A stretch of 44,096 bases of DNA, taken from positions 1-44,096 of the forward strand of contig JAGCBH010000018.1 of the NCBI GenBank assembly GCA_017652265.1. Direction: 5' to 3'. Source of the DNA: a bacterium. GTDB taxonomy: Bacteria; Cyanobacteriota; Vampirovibrionia; Gastranaerophilales; Gastranaerophilaceae. Below the pieces are notes generated by a model. The model was given only the letters and a program-made list of their open reading frames with translations. It did no database searches and was not told the DNA's origin. The stretch's first letter is position 1; every line of letters starts with the position of its first letter. Positions 27,508 through 36,558 of this stretch are shown here, piece after piece. The position numbers and the translations under genes were made by a program.

Positions 27508-29608
27508 TTGATTTTAAATCTTTAACCCTGTCTGATGCATAAGTTTTGTATTCATCATTCTCAGAATAATTTGCAACAAAAATTTCAAAATTCTTCAGAG
27601 CATTTTCCGTTTCTTCCAAAATATCATAGTCAAGCCCAAGCAGATAATATATTATTGATAAATCGTTATTTAACTCAACGGCTTTTTCGTAATCTTTAAT
27701 CGCAGATTTAGGATTTTCTTTTGCATCATAAATCATCCCTCTGTAATAATAAGCATATGCATTATTTTCATTCTGGGAAATAATTTTATTAAGTATTTTC
27801 ATACTGTCATCATAATTTTGCTGTTCAAAATGACTCATTGCGGTTTCAAGTTCTTTCATCTCAGCCTGCTCAGCAAGATATTGTTTTAGCTGAAGCGAAT
27901 CAACGTGCTTAGGATCAATCGCAAGCGCCTTATTGATATATTTCATACCCTCTTCGGAATCCGAATTGTAATCTATGAGAATTGTAGCAATATAATACGC
28001 TGTATCCGCATTTTTAGGATTAATTTCAAACGCTTTTTTATATGCCGCTATGGCTTCCTGCTGATTATCAAGGTTTTGCCAGCAAGTCGCAATTGTAAGC
28101 ATTATATCTTCCGTCATCGGAGTAATATTTGAATAAATTTGAATTGCCTGCTCAAAATCTCCGTTTTTATATAATTCTGATGCCTTTGCAAGCTTTTCAT
28201 CATTAACTTGTGAATAAATTGTATTTAAAGTTTGCTCAACCTGTGTATTTTTAGGAAATTTTTCACGTGCAGCCTTTAAAAGTGTGATAGCCCCTTCGGT
28301 ATCATTGTTCTGATTTTGGGCAAGAGCAAGATTTACATAAGCTTCCGCATTATTCGGAGCCATCATAATAACTTCTTTATAAATTGTTATTGCATCATTC
28401 AATTTGTTACTCTTGTGCAAATCTAATGCGTACAGATAAAGTTCATCAGCAGGTTTTCCCGTTCTTGAATTTTTCTTGACATAATCTATAAATTCTGTTG
28501 TAGATAAAGTTGAACGCAATATATTTTTCAGACCGTAGCTTGCCTGTTCGTTAGCCGGATCAAGTGCCAAAACTTTTTCATAAAAAATCTGAGCATCTTT
28601 TTTTCTGCCTAATTCATCATAAGTTTGCGCTTTATAAAGATTTGCCTGAATATTTTTCGGATATAACATCAAAACAGAATCATAAGCCGCAAGCGCTTTT
28701 TCGTAATCCTTTTTCTGCTGATACAGTGTACCTGTATTTATTCTTGCATTTATATTGTTTTTATCAAGAGCTTCCGCCTTTGAATAATATGCTAAGGCCT
28801 CATCAAGTTTGCCTTGTTTTTGCAAAATAGCACCAAGATTTGTTGTTACATTGGCATCCGAAGGAGATTTATCAAGTTTTTTCTTGTAAATTCTTTCTAA
28901 CGCATACAAAACTTCTTCGTTTTTATCGGTTTGGGAAAGTATTCTGTTAAATTCGTTAACCGCTAAATCTTCTTCACCTGTAATATCAAGCATTTTTGCA
29001 TAAGAAAGTCTTAAATTTACATCGTCAGGCGCGATGGCAACAGCCTTTCTGTAATATTCAACGGATTTCGGGTTGTTCCGCAGAACTTTCATTATACTGC
29101 CCATCTGCTCAAAACTGTCTTTTACATACTGCTTTTCGCCCAAAGTCTGCATATATTCATAACCCGCAGCCGCAAAATTCCCCTCTGCACGCAATTCTCT
29201 TGCAGTGTTAAAACGGTTTTGTGCAGACTTGTCAAAGTTTATTTCATTCAGACATTTTTCTAAATTACTCTTAACCTGCGACAATGCTGCAGAACCTGTA
29301 GAAGTACCTTCAGGATAATAAAGCAAATAGAATAAAGCACTGCGGTAACAGTTTGCGGCACCATTATAATCTTTTTGTTTATTGGCAAGGAAGGCACCGT
29401 TTGCAAGATAAGAATTAACCAGCCCTATTCTTGCTGAATTATCAAGATAGTTTATCTTTAAGGCATTTTGAAATTCTTGTATTGCACTTGAATACTGATA
29501 ATTTTTCAGATATTCCTGCCCCTGAGTATAATGCTCACTAAATCCCGCAAAAGTTATTGCCGGAATACTACACATACATAACGCCGTTGCCAATATTTTC
29601 TTTATCAT
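27497..29608 (-). CDS. Large secreted TPR-repeat protein
   Basis: Predicted extracytoplasmic scaffold. The 703 residues have a signal peptide (about 1-20, ending ITFAG), then tandem tetratricopeptide repeats almost to the end. Each is recognised by the A..Y..A...P.N.....A pattern (for example GKLDEALAYYSKAEALDKN). A gap from about 360 to 400 is less regular. No enzymatic domain is visible, so a partner-binding role in envelope assembly is likely but not specified. ATG 29608 is selected for the GGGAGAG site and signal peptide; the frame continues upstream as an artefact. Confidence 0.85.
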   Translation of the reverse strand: MIKKILATALCMCSIPAITFAGFSEHYTQGQEYLKNYQYSSAIQEFQNALKINYLDNSARIGLVNSYLANGAFLANKQKDYNGAANCYRSALFYLLYYPEGTSTGSAALSQVKSNLEKCLNEINFDKSAQNRFNTARELRAEGNFAAAGYEYMQTLGEKQYVKDSFEQMGSIMKVLRNNPKSVEYYRKAVAIAPDDVNLRLSYAKMLDITGEEDLAVNEFNRILSQTDKNEEVLYALERIYKKKLDKSPSDANVTTNLGAILQKQGKLDEALAYYSKAEALDKNNINARINTGTLYQQKKDYEKALAAYDSVLMLYPKNIQANLYKAQTYDELGRKKDAQIFYEKVLALDPANEQASYGLKNILRSTLSTTEFIDYVKKNSRTGKPADELYLYALDLHKSNKLNDAITIYKEVIMMAPNNAEAYVNLALAQNQNNDTEGAITLLKAAREKFPKNTQVEQTLNTIYSQVNDEKLAKASELYKNGDFEQAIQIYSNITPMTEDIMLTIATCWQNLDNQQEAIAAYKKAFEINPKNADTAYYIATILIDYNSDSEEGMKYINKALAIDPKHVDSLQLKQYLAEQAEMKELETAMSHFEQQNYDDSMKILNKIISQNENNAYAYYYRGMIYDAKENPKSAIKDYEKAVELNNDLSIIYYLLGLDYDILEETENALKNFEIFVANYSENDEYKTYASDRVKDLKSNES

Positions 29609-29630
29609 GACACTCTCCCTTACAAATGGG

Positions 29631-29660
29631 ATTATATCACAACAAATTAGATAATGTAAA
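29631..29660 (-). promoter_or_regulatory. Promoter of the TPR gene
   Basis: Minus strand TTTACA (29660-29655), 18-base spacer, TATAAT (29636-29631) preceded by TGA, an extended -10. It lies 22 bases before the ATG. Confidence 0.7.
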
Positions 29661-29710
29661 CTGCACAACTGATGATATACGTAAAAGCAGTTCTTCGCCA
29701 CACAAAACAA

Positions 29711-29736
29711 AAGCACTCTTTGAAAAAAGAGTGCTT
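29711..29736 (-). terminator. Terminator of the 48-residue gene
   Basis: An eleven-base perfect stem (29711-29721 with 29726-29736) with a GAAA/TTTC loop. On the minus strand it is followed by a T-rich tail (TTGTTTTGTG). It sits 26 bases beyond the stop codon of the small minus-strand gene. Confidence 0.8.
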
Positions 29737-29762
29737 ACAACTTTTGTAAACGATTTCTGTCT

Positions 29763-29909
29763 TTACATTTCGGCTTTAGATATAAAAACCATAAAACCGT
29801 CAAATAATTCTTGCAGCGGAATTGTGATATCAACAGATTTCGAATTTTCATTTAAAAAACCTTCAATTCTCTCTGCCCCGAATTCGCTTACTTTTTGTGT
29901 AGTCATCAT
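29763..29909 (-). CDS. 48-residue conserved-looking small protein, unknown
   Basis: A short gene easily missed. Minus-strand ATG at 29909 (or 29906) gives 48 residues beginning MMTTQKVSEFGAERIEGFLN and ending FDGFMVFISKAEM. It is supported by AAGGAG 8 bases before the ATG, a -10-like TATACT upstream, a perfect hairpin terminator after the stop, and a 12-bp palindrome (29972-29983) in its promoter region. It has no membrane helix or signal peptide; the middle is acidic and the end hydrophobic. It could be a regulator or small chaperone; I cannot assign it. Confidence 0.7.
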   Translation of the reverse strand: MMTTQKVSEFGAERIEGFLNENSKSVDITIPLQELFDGFMVFISKAEM

Positions 29910-29967
29910 CCGTTCTACTCCTTATTTGTGATTACATGAGTATATTCGGCTCAAATTAAAAAAAACT

Positions 29968-29983
29968 TTAACCGGTTAACCGG
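29968..29983. promoter_or_regulatory. Tandem/palindromic operator upstream of the small gene
   Basis: TTAACCGG occurs twice in tandem (29968-29983), creating the perfect palindrome CCGGTTAACCGG (29972-29983), unusually GC-rich for this intergenic stretch. It lies upstream of the -10-like TATACT of the minus-strand small gene, at an activator-like distance. A second inverted repeat, ATTGTAAA with TTTACAAT, spans 29985-30016. The binding protein is unknown. Confidence 0.45.
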
Positions 29984-30034
29984 CATTGTAAAGAAATTTT
30001 ACATAAATTTTACAATTGGTACAACGCCATATAT

Positions 30035-31600
30035 TTATTGACTTTTTTGCCTATTAACCTTATGAGTACGAGTTTTGCAGAACAAAATTAGCGGAGTAAT
30101 TAATATACACATCAGACCAAAAATTCTCAAAGCATCCATAAAAGCAAAAAGCGTAGATTGCTGGATCATCTGTCTGTAGAATTGATAATTAGCCATATAA
30201 TTTGCCATATCAGGCGATGTGTACTGTGAGAAAGCTCCTGCAACAGATTTTATCCTGAATAAAAAGTTCTCATTCAAAGGAGTTAAGTTTCCGACAAGCA
30301 TATTTTGATGCACTTGCGCAAACCGTGTCAGCATTGTACCTACAAGGGAAGTTCCGACCGCACCACCTATATTCTTTAACAAGTTTTGAATACCTGTAGC
30401 ATTTGTCATCTGCTCGTTTGGCATTGTTTCAAATGATATTGCCATAAGCGGAAGCATTGTTGTCCCCATACCAAATCCCATTATATAATTTGGTATCATA
30501 ATATTCATAGGCGAAATATTCAAATTCAAAAATCCGAATATTAATGACGAAATTCCTGTTAAAATTAAACCTATAAATACAAGAATTTTTTTATTTACTT
30601 TATCTGCAATCAAATAACATAAAAGAATTGCTGTCAAAGAACCCATTCCACGCGGCATCATAGCTAAACCACTTAAAAATGCGGTGTAACCTAGCATATT
30701 TTGTAAAAACTGAGGCAAAATCGCAATTGATGCATACAAAACACCCTGTATTACAACCTGTATAACAGTTCCAGCAGAATAATTTTTATCTTTAAATACA
30801 CTCAAATCTACAAGTGTATTTTTTCTCAAAAGCTGGGATATAAAAAATACCGAACATGAAGCAACTGAAAATGCAGATAACCAACATATCCACGGTGCAT
30901 TAAACCAATCGGCATTATTTCCTTTATCGAGAACTATTTGTAATGATGTTAACCAACAAATAAGACTAATAAAACCTGTTTTATCGATTTTGACATTTTG
31001 CTGTCTTCTCGCATACGGCGGATCATATAATAACTGCTTTGACAAAAGAACAGCTAAACAACCAAGCGGAACATTTATAAAAAATACCCACGGCCAAGAC
31101 CAATTATCAGTAATCCAACCGCCGAGCATTGGACCTATAATTGGCGCAACAATAATACCAAGTCCGAAAATTGCCATTGCTTGACCATGTTTTTCTTTAG
31201 GAAATGCTTCTAACATCATTGCTTGCCCCAACGGAAGAACACCGCCGCCGCCAAAACCCTGCAATATCCTTGCCAAAACCATAAATTCTATATTTTTTGC
31301 CATACCGCAAAACATAGATGCAAGCGAGAACAGAAAAATGCTGAGCATAAAGAAATTCTTTCTGCCCATTAATTTACTAAACCAGCCGACAGCAGGAATT
31401 ACTATACCGCCTGCAATTATGTAACTTGTTAAAATCCACAAAGATTCATCGCGCGTAGCGGAAAATGTTCCAGCCATATGCGGCAGAGCAACGTTCGCAA
31501 TAGTTCCGTCCAACACATAGACGAAAATAGCAAGCATTATCGGAATCATTGTTATCCAAGGATTTATATTAGGTTTTTGTTCTTGAATTTCTTCTACCAT
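30035..31600 (-). CDS. emrB: EmrB/QacA-type MFS drug exporter (DHA2 family)
   Basis: Inner-membrane proton antiporter of a tripartite efflux pump. The 521 residues form about fourteen helices, the DHA2 hallmark, with YVLDGTIANVALPHMAGTF, the A-motif-like GWFSKLMGRKNFF, GQAMAIFGLGIIVAPIIGP (motif C) and a large central region. It comes 8 bases after emrA on the same strand, partnering it and the divergent TolC-like channel. Likely controlled with emrA by the MarR protein upstream. Confidence 0.95.
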   Translation of the reverse strand: MVEEIQEQKPNINPWITMIPIMLAIFVYVLDGTIANVALPHMAGTFSATRDESLWILTSYIIAGGIVIPAVGWFSKLMGRKNFFMLSIFLFSLASMFCGMAKNIEFMVLARILQGFGGGGVLPLGQAMMLEAFPKEKHGQAMAIFGLGIIVAPIIGPMLGGWITDNWSWPWVFFINVPLGCLAVLLSKQLLYDPPYARRQQNVKIDKTGFISLICWLTSLQIVLDKGNNADWFNAPWICWLSAFSVASCSVFFISQLLRKNTLVDLSVFKDKNYSAGTVIQVVIQGVLYASIAILPQFLQNMLGYTAFLSGLAMMPRGMGSLTAILLCYLIADKVNKKILVFIGLILTGISSLIFGFLNLNISPMNIMIPNYIMGFGMGTTMLPLMAISFETMPNEQMTNATGIQNLLKNIGGAVGTSLVGTMLTRFAQVHQNMLVGNLTPLNENFLFRIKSVAGAFSQYTSPDMANYMANYQFYRQMIQQSTLFAFMDALRIFGLMCILITPLILFCKTRTHKVNRQKSQ

Positions 31601-31608
31601 TTTTTATA

Positions 31609-32589
31609 TTATCTGACCTGTACCTTAGGAACAACCGACATTCCCGGGACAATTGTATATTTATCTTTGTCTATATCATCCGTAAAAATAATTTTTACGG
31701 GTATTCTCTGTACAATTTTTACAAAAGAACCAACTGCGTTTTCAGGCGGGAAAAGACTTGATTTTGCACCGGAACTTCTTTGGATACTGTCAATAACTCC
31801 GTTAAATTTCGCTTTTGGATATGCATCAATTTTAATCTTAACTTTTTGACCGACTTTCATGTTCGTAAGCTGGCTTTCTTTGTAATTCGCAACAACCCAG
31901 ATATTATCCGGAACAAGCGTAAACAGAGGAGAACCTACTTGTGCAAACATACCTCTTTCAACACGTCTGTTAGCAACGTATCCAGACTGAGGAGCATAAA
32001 TTTTTGTATATTTCAATTGTTGTTCAGCCCAATATTTTTGAGCAAGAACTTCTTTTAAATCAGAATCCGCAACCGCCATCTTTTTAGAAGTCGGATTTGA
32101 CAACAAACCCTGTTCCGCGTTTGTAAATCTTGCATTTGCCGCCTCATATTTGGCCTGAGCCGCATCAAGCGCTTGTTTTGAAACCGCACCCTTTTCATAC
32201 AATTTTTTATATCTTTCCAAATCGGCTTTCGCAACTGCTATATCAGTTTCACTTGCAGTATAAACCGCTTTGGCATTTTTTTGATTTAACATTATTTTTT
32301 CATACTTGGCATTGATTTGATCAAGCTTAATTTTATAGTCAGTGTCATCAATTTCAGCTATCAAGTCACCTTCGTTTACATGCTGGTTATCTGTTATGTA
32401 AACGTTCATAATCTCACCGCTTACCTTTGGCGCAACAGATACCATCGTTGTTTCAACATAAGCATCGTCAGTTGATTGATATTTTGTAATGTCATATAAG
32501 GCATAACATCCGCACAATACCATTACAACTGCCAGACATACTATTATAACTAATTTTTTCTTTTTTGATTGTTCTTTTTCTTCCGTCAT
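31609..32589 (-). CDS. emrA: EmrA-type membrane fusion protein
   Basis: Periplasmic adaptor linking EmrB to the outer-membrane channel. The 326 residues have a basic N-terminus, one membrane anchor (about 12-32) and the biotinyl-like VAPKVSGEIMNVYITDNQHV. A coiled-coil hairpin (about 80-165) and a barrel with APQSGYVANRRVERG and VPGMSVVPKVQVR follow, the HlyD/EmrA layout. It starts after AGAGG, 27 bases beyond the marR stop, and is followed at once by emrB. Confidence 0.94.
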   Translation of the reverse strand: MTEEKEQSKKKKLVIIVCLAVVMVLCGCYALYDITKYQSTDDAYVETTMVSVAPKVSGEIMNVYITDNQHVNEGDLIAEIDDTDYKIKLDQINAKYEKIMLNQKNAKAVYTASETDIAVAKADLERYKKLYEKGAVSKQALDAAQAKYEAANARFTNAEQGLLSNPTSKKMAVADSDLKEVLAQKYWAEQQLKYTKIYAPQSGYVANRRVERGMFAQVGSPLFTLVPDNIWVVANYKESQLTNMKVGQKVKIKIDAYPKAKFNGVIDSIQRSSGAKSSLFPPENAVGSFVKIVQRIPVKIIFTDDIDKDKYTIVPGMSVVPKVQVR

Positions 32590-32616
32590 ATTGCAATTAC
32601 CTCTTTGTATTATATA

Positions 32617-33078
32617 TTATATATTTACATTAACCGTTTCTAAAATTGATTTTCTCAATAAACGTAAAGAATTTTGTATCTGGATAATTTCTTCATCTGA
32701 TATAGCAACGCTGACATCTTTAAATACACTTTCCAGTTTATACATTACCTCTTTAAGCTTTTTTTTCCCTTTATCCGTCAGGCCTAATTTTCTCACTAAT
32801 CTATTATTTTTTGTATCAATACTTCTGGTTATCAAACCTTTAACTTCAAGAGAATCAAGAATTCTGCCGGTATTAGCTCTATCTCTAAATATAAGTTTTG
32901 CTAGATCTCTCTGGCAAATCCCGCTATGACAAGAAATTGTATCTAATGCGGCATGCTCTACAGGAGAAAGCCCTATACCCATTTTCTCAAAAACTTGAGT
33001 CCCTAGTGTTTTAATAACGTTAGCTGTTAATTCCAAGTCATAATATATGGAATCTATATAATGTGTTTGTACAGGCAC
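32617..33078 (-). CDS. MarR-family regulator of the efflux operon
   Basis: Winged-helix repressor, likely of the emrAB genes and the divergent channel. The 153 residues hold LSPVEHAALDTISCHSGICQ, RDLAKLIFRDRANTGRILDSL (recognition helix) and the wing ITRSIDTKNNRLVRKLGLTDKG. The start is GTG 33078, seven bases after GGAG. A perfect 7+7 inverted repeat (33110-33125) in the promoter region is the obvious operator. The inducer is unknown. Confidence 0.93.
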   Translation of the reverse strand: MPVQTHYIDSIYYDLELTANVIKTLGTQVFEKMGIGLSPVEHAALDTISCHSGICQRDLAKLIFRDRANTGRILDSLEVKGLITRSIDTKNNRLVRKLGLTDKGKKKLKEVMYKLESVFKDVSVAISDEEIIQIQNSLRLLRKSILETVNVNI

Positions 33079-33109
33079 TTTTCGGCTCCATTATGTTTTT
33101 AAAGATACA

Positions 33110-33125
33110 TGTTGCATTTGCAACA
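33110..33125. promoter_or_regulatory. Predicted MarR operator between regulator and channel genes
   Basis: TGTTGCA-TT-TGCAACA (33110-33125), a perfect 16-bp dyad. It lies between the divergent marR and channel genes and contains a TTGCAT -35 for the plus strand, paired with TAGCAT (33135-33140) at 17 bases. Size and position fit MarR autorepression and co-control of the channel. Confidence 0.65.
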
Positions 33126-33175
33126 ATGTTATGTTAGCATGGTGTCAGAAAAAAATCAAGCAAGAGGATAAAATA

Positions 33176-34567
33176 GTGAAAAAGATACTGACACTGGCAA
33201 TTTTAATAAGTTTTTCATACCTTAATATATTACCTGTAATGGCAATTAACAATACCGATAGCAATACAAAGGTTAAACAAAGCATATTCAGAAAGAAACC
33301 TAAAAAAGACAGTAATCAGTACAAGTTTGATTATATAAATCTGGAATGGTGGAAAAGTTTTAATGATGAACTTTTGACAGGTTATATAGAAAAAGCCATA
33401 TTGAATAATCACGATTTGCGCGCATCTTCGTTCATGACGCAGGAATATTATCAAGCAATGAAAATGCAGTTTTCACAAGAGCTACCGCAAATCGGCGGAA
33501 ATTTTTCTCCGGCTTATGTTAAATCTCCGGGAACATCACATTCAGATTGGGCTTTTGCAGTACCTTTATATGCCTATTATGAAGTTGACTTTTTGTTAAA
33601 AAATCGTGATAAAACAAAATCGGCAAAAAAAAGCTGGGAAGCTTCCCTTCAGGATGAAAGAGCCGCACATATTTCTATTGCCTCAGCCGTCGGAACAACA
33701 TACTTGAATATAATTAAAATGGACAAGCTCATATCGTTGCAGGAAGAAATTGTTTCAATGCGTTCTGATTTACTTGAGCTTGAAAAATTAAGATATGACG
33801 AAGGAATATCTTCATCGCTTGACGTTTCTCAGTCTGAAAAGGGACTTATTCTTGCTCAAAATGATTTGATAGAACTTAAAAAAGTACACCACAAATTGTT
33901 AACACAATTTGCCGTTTTAATCGGAGAAAGTCCTGAAAATATTGATTCAATCGAGCGTAAAAGTATAGATGAAATTTCCAATAATATGGAAATCCCATCC
34001 GAAATTTCAACAGAAGTTATAACAAATCGCCCTGATTACAAAAAATCAGAAATTATGATTCAAAAAGCCGGATTGGATGTAAGAGTCGCTAAAAAAGATT
34101 TATTACCATCAATAATAATTGGCGGAGCAGGAATTTTTAATGCAACCGAATTAGCTCACCTCTTTACAACTAAAAATATGCTAAGCGGAATTGGTGCAGG
34201 TATTCAGCCGACACTATTTACCGGCGGAAGAAAAATGGCCAATCTAAAACTTAAAAAAGCAAGCTATGAACGAATTTTAGAGAATTATTACCAAACAAAT
34301 TTGACTGCCATACAAGAAGTTAACGATTCCTTATTTGTCCTGAAATCTGATGATGAACGGTATGAACAACTGGTTAAACAATATGAAATAGAAAATGACA
34401 GTTACAATATGAATATGGACAGATACAACGAAGGTGTTCTATCAAAATATGATATTCTTCGTTACCGTGAAAGTCTTTTGGTTATTGAAAAACAACTCGA
34501 AGCATACAAAACTGATAGAATTATCGGCTTCATCGGACTTTACAAAGCAACAGGAAGTCAAATATAG
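33176..34567 (+). CDS. TolC-type outer-membrane efflux channel
   Basis: Outer-membrane channel completing the tripartite pump with emrA and emrB. The 463 residues begin with a signal peptide (about 1-23, ending PVMA). They show the duplicated alpha-barrel/beta-barrel pattern: WWKSFNDELLTGYIEKAILNN (strand-helix), YEVDFLLKNRDKTKSAKKSW, RPDYKKSEIMIQKAGLDVRVA, and a C-terminal repeat. Start GTG 33176 follows GAGG at 9 bases; an upstream ATG (33131) lacks a site. Its stop overlaps the end of the DGR reverse transcriptase by 10 bases. Confidence 0.92.
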   Translation: MKKILTLAILISFSYLNILPVMAINNTDSNTKVKQSIFRKKPKKDSNQYKFDYINLEWWKSFNDELLTGYIEKAILNNHDLRASSFMTQEYYQAMKMQFSQELPQIGGNFSPAYVKSPGTSHSDWAFAVPLYAYYEVDFLLKNRDKTKSAKKSWEASLQDERAAHISIASAVGTTYLNIIKMDKLISLQEEIVSMRSDLLELEKLRYDEGISSSLDVSQSEKGLILAQNDLIELKKVHHKLLTQFAVLIGESPENIDSIERKSIDEISNNMEIPSEISTEVITNRPDYKKSEIMIQKAGLDVRVAKKDLLPSIIIGGAGIFNATELAHLFTTKNMLSGIGAGIQPTLFTGGRKMANLKLKKASYERILENYYQTNLTAIQEVNDSLFVLKSDDERYEQLVKQYEIENDSYNMNMDRYNEGVLSKYDILRYRESLLVIEKQLEAYKTDRIIGFIGLYKATGSQI

Positions 34568-35688
34568 ATAAAAGGGAAAGATGCCTGCTCTGTTAGCAGG
34601 ATTTTTAACAAAAATCCGCTGGTATTCCCCAGCATACCAATATAACTCGTAAATACGGGTTTGAATTTTTTTATTGCACCGTTTTCAAGAGTATAAACAG
34701 AGTCAGCAAATCTTTTCACTATTGAAAATATTCTTTTAATGACGCATTTTCTAAGGAAGAATCTGTTTGGTTTAATAACATAACCGACAAAATCAATACC
34801 GTTTCTGACAAAATTTACTGTTCTTTTGTCTTTGTGCAGGTTTATCATTCTGTTTGATAAGATATAGTCAGAGATTTTAAGCCACAAATAATTCAGCCTT
34901 GAAGGAGATACATCCATAATTACAAAATCATCAACATATCGGCAATAATATTTGCAATTAAGTTTATGTTTTATATATTGGTCAAGAGAATTTAAGTAAA
35001 TATTACTAAAAAATTGGCTCGTAAGATTACCGATTGGTAAACCTTTACAAGTAGGAGTATTCCACAAACTTTTATAGTACGGTAATTTATCAAATTTCCA
35101 ACCCGGAGATTGTATAATAACCGATCTTTGCGGATTATGAAATATAATCTGATGTACCAGATTTAAAATCCACTGTTCGGGAACTTTTTCTTTAACCAGC
35201 TCATACAGAATATTCTTATCTATTGATACAAAGAAATTTTTTAAATCGGCCTTTAAATAATAGGCCTCGCGGGTATAGTCTTTGGTAATCGCACGTGCAT
35301 ATTTTTCAACTTGCCGCGCTGCACTCAAAGTTCCTCTTTTGGGAATACAACTATAAGTATCTTTAATAAATGTGGAATAAAATCTGTCTTTTATGGCATT
35401 ATATATAAGGTGATGAACAATTCTGTCGCGGAAAGTTGCAGCCCAGACTTCGCGCGGTTTAGGTTTTAAAACAACAAAGCATATACTTTTTCCGATTTTA
35501 TAATTTCCTGATTTCAAATCGTCATAAAGTTTACGCATATTGCTTTCAAGGTCAAACTCAAATTCTAATTCGGATTGCGAATTTCTTTTACCTTTTCTGC
35601 ATTCATAAAAAGCACGATACAAATCTTCAATTGTAAAATCGGGTTTTAATTTAATTTTTGCGCGATTTTTATGTTTATTCCTTGACAT
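34558..35688 (-). CDS. DGR reverse transcriptase
   Basis: Copies the template-repeat RNA with adenine-directed errors to diversify the target gene. The 376 residues have the template-binding KADLKNFFVSID (Asp about 148), GLPIGNLTSQFFSNIYL (about 216-232, the DGR-type motif 4) and the catalytic RYVDDFVIM (about 250). The C-terminal region is short and has no maturase or endonuclease domain, ruling out a group II intron. ATG 35688 is preferred because a longer frame to 35799 would overlap the TR. Transcribed with avd; weak ribosome-binding site. Confidence 0.95.
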   Translation of the reverse strand: MSRNKHKNRAKIKLKPDFTIEDLYRAFYECRKGKRNSQSELEFEFDLESNMRKLYDDLKSGNYKIGKSICFVVLKPKPREVWAATFRDRIVHHLIYNAIKDRFYSTFIKDTYSCIPKRGTLSAARQVEKYARAITKDYTREAYYLKADLKNFFVSIDKNILYELVKEKVPEQWILNLVHQIIFHNPQRSVIIQSPGWKFDKLPYYKSLWNTPTCKGLPIGNLTSQFFSNIYLNSLDQYIKHKLNCKYYCRYVDDFVIMDVSPSRLNYLWLKISDYILSNRMINLHKDKRTVNFVRNGIDFVGYVIKPNRFFLRKCVIKRIFSIVKRFADSVYTLENGAIKKFKPVFTSYIGMLGNTSGFLLKILLTEQASFPFIYI

Positions 35689-35716
35689 TACTCTAAAAAA
35701 GGGAAAAATCTTTTGT

Positions 35717-35857
35717 TCTATCTCCTGACACACCGCACGTAGTTCTGGTTGGAGCGGGCGTTCACGTTCCGGTTTCCGGTATTGAAATTCTGTTTCCATG
35801 CTTTTGTGCTGTCAGAAGACGACACGGAACCTGACCAGAAGTTACCTGACGCTATAT
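35717..35857 (-). repeat. DGR template repeat (TR)
   Basis: This 141-base segment aligns without gaps to the VR at 36866-37006 (offset 1149). In coding sense it would read SGNFWSGSVSSSDSTKAW and then KQNFNTGNRNVNARSNQN, with AAC and AAT at the variable codons, the classic adenine-rich template design. It lies between avd and the reverse transcriptase gene on the same strand, 29 bases from the chosen RT start. It is the non-coding template RNA. Confidence 0.96.
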
Positions 35858-36027
35858 GGCAGTCATAAATCGGGATAAAGAAAGCCCGCCTTAGTTTAAA
35901 ACTTCAGTTAGCGATTCAAATTCCCGACCTGCTTAAGTTTGACCTTAAGAGTTTCCGTTGAAGAACAGTGCAAATTAGAAAAATTCACCTGCACTCAACT
36001 GCCGCCGACGAGATAGAAAGAGCACAC

Positions 36028-36405
36028 TCAACCGCACTCCGGCGGAATGATTCCGGCTCTATTCTTCTCAAAAGATTTTAACCATCCTGTTGTTTGTTTT
36101 TCAAGACTATCCCGTTTTTCCAATAGTGCGAAAAAACGGTTCTCAGCCATAATTTTCAGATCTTTGGATGCCCTAAGAAGAACACCCATTTCCTGAATGT
36201 ACAATAACATCTGTTTCAGAGCATCGACCTTATCTCTGGCAGAATTTATTAAGTACACTTGCTTTAATAACTTAATGGCAGACTCATGCAAATGCGCACC
36301 GAGAGTGTAACGATAATCTCTGGAAAATGTTTTCGTTACCTGCAAAACATCAATAAACAAATCATAGGTAGTTCTATAAATAGGTAGGTGTTCGTATCTT
36401 GCCAT
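36028..36405 (-). CDS. avd: Avd, DGR accessory variability determinant
   Basis: Four-helix-bundle protein that forms a pentamer and binds the DGR reverse transcriptase and template RNA in characterised systems. The 125 residues begin YEHLPIYRTTYDLFIDVLQV and contain SRDYRYTLGAHLHESAIKLL, NSARDKVDALKQMLLYIQEM and LRASKDLKIM, the family pattern, with a net-positive surface. Length is typical. Position between VR and TR is standard. It has its own promoter (36429-36459). Confidence 0.93.
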   Translation of the reverse strand: MARYEHLPIYRTTYDLFIDVLQVTKTFSRDYRYTLGAHLHESAIKLLKQVYLINSARDKVDALKQMLLYIQEMGVLLRASKDLKIMAENRFFALLEKRDSLEKQTTGWLKSFEKNRAGIIPPECG

Positions 36406-36428
36406 AATAGTTATTAAAACCCTGTATG

Positions 36429-36459
36429 ATTATAGCATAAAAAGATAACGATTGTACAA
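36429..36459 (-). promoter_or_regulatory. Promoter of avd-TR-reverse transcriptase
   Basis: Minus strand TATAAT (36434-36429) preceded by TGC, an extended -10, with TTGTAC (36459-36454) 19 bases upstream. It starts the transcript carrying the template RNA, downstream of the target's terminator. Confidence 0.6.
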
Positions 36460-36558
36460 TAAGCTGGATGCTTCGTCGGCGTCATCCTGAGCGTTAGCGA
36501 AGGATCCAGCCTATTGTAAACCCATGACCGCTAGCGGATGTAATTACGTAAAAACCAT
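36448..36558. repeat. Dispersed repeat, copy A (MITE/REP-like)
   Basis: The 31-base core (36480-36510) is identical to 38412-38442, and the following 40 bases (to about 36556) match copy B with a few differences. The core is nested in an imperfect 60-base palindrome (about 36454-36516). It sits between the target gene and avd. Confidence 0.8.

Noticed and set aside
35689-35799. N-terminal extension of the reverse transcriptase to an ATG at 35799
   Set aside because: It would be translated through the template repeat, whose sequence is constrained as a template. ATG 35688 gives a normal DGR reverse transcriptase start.
34558-35857. Group II intron or retron
   Set aside because: No maturase or endonuclease domain is visible. 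The TR/VR pair with adenine-specific differences and the Avd gene identify a DGR.
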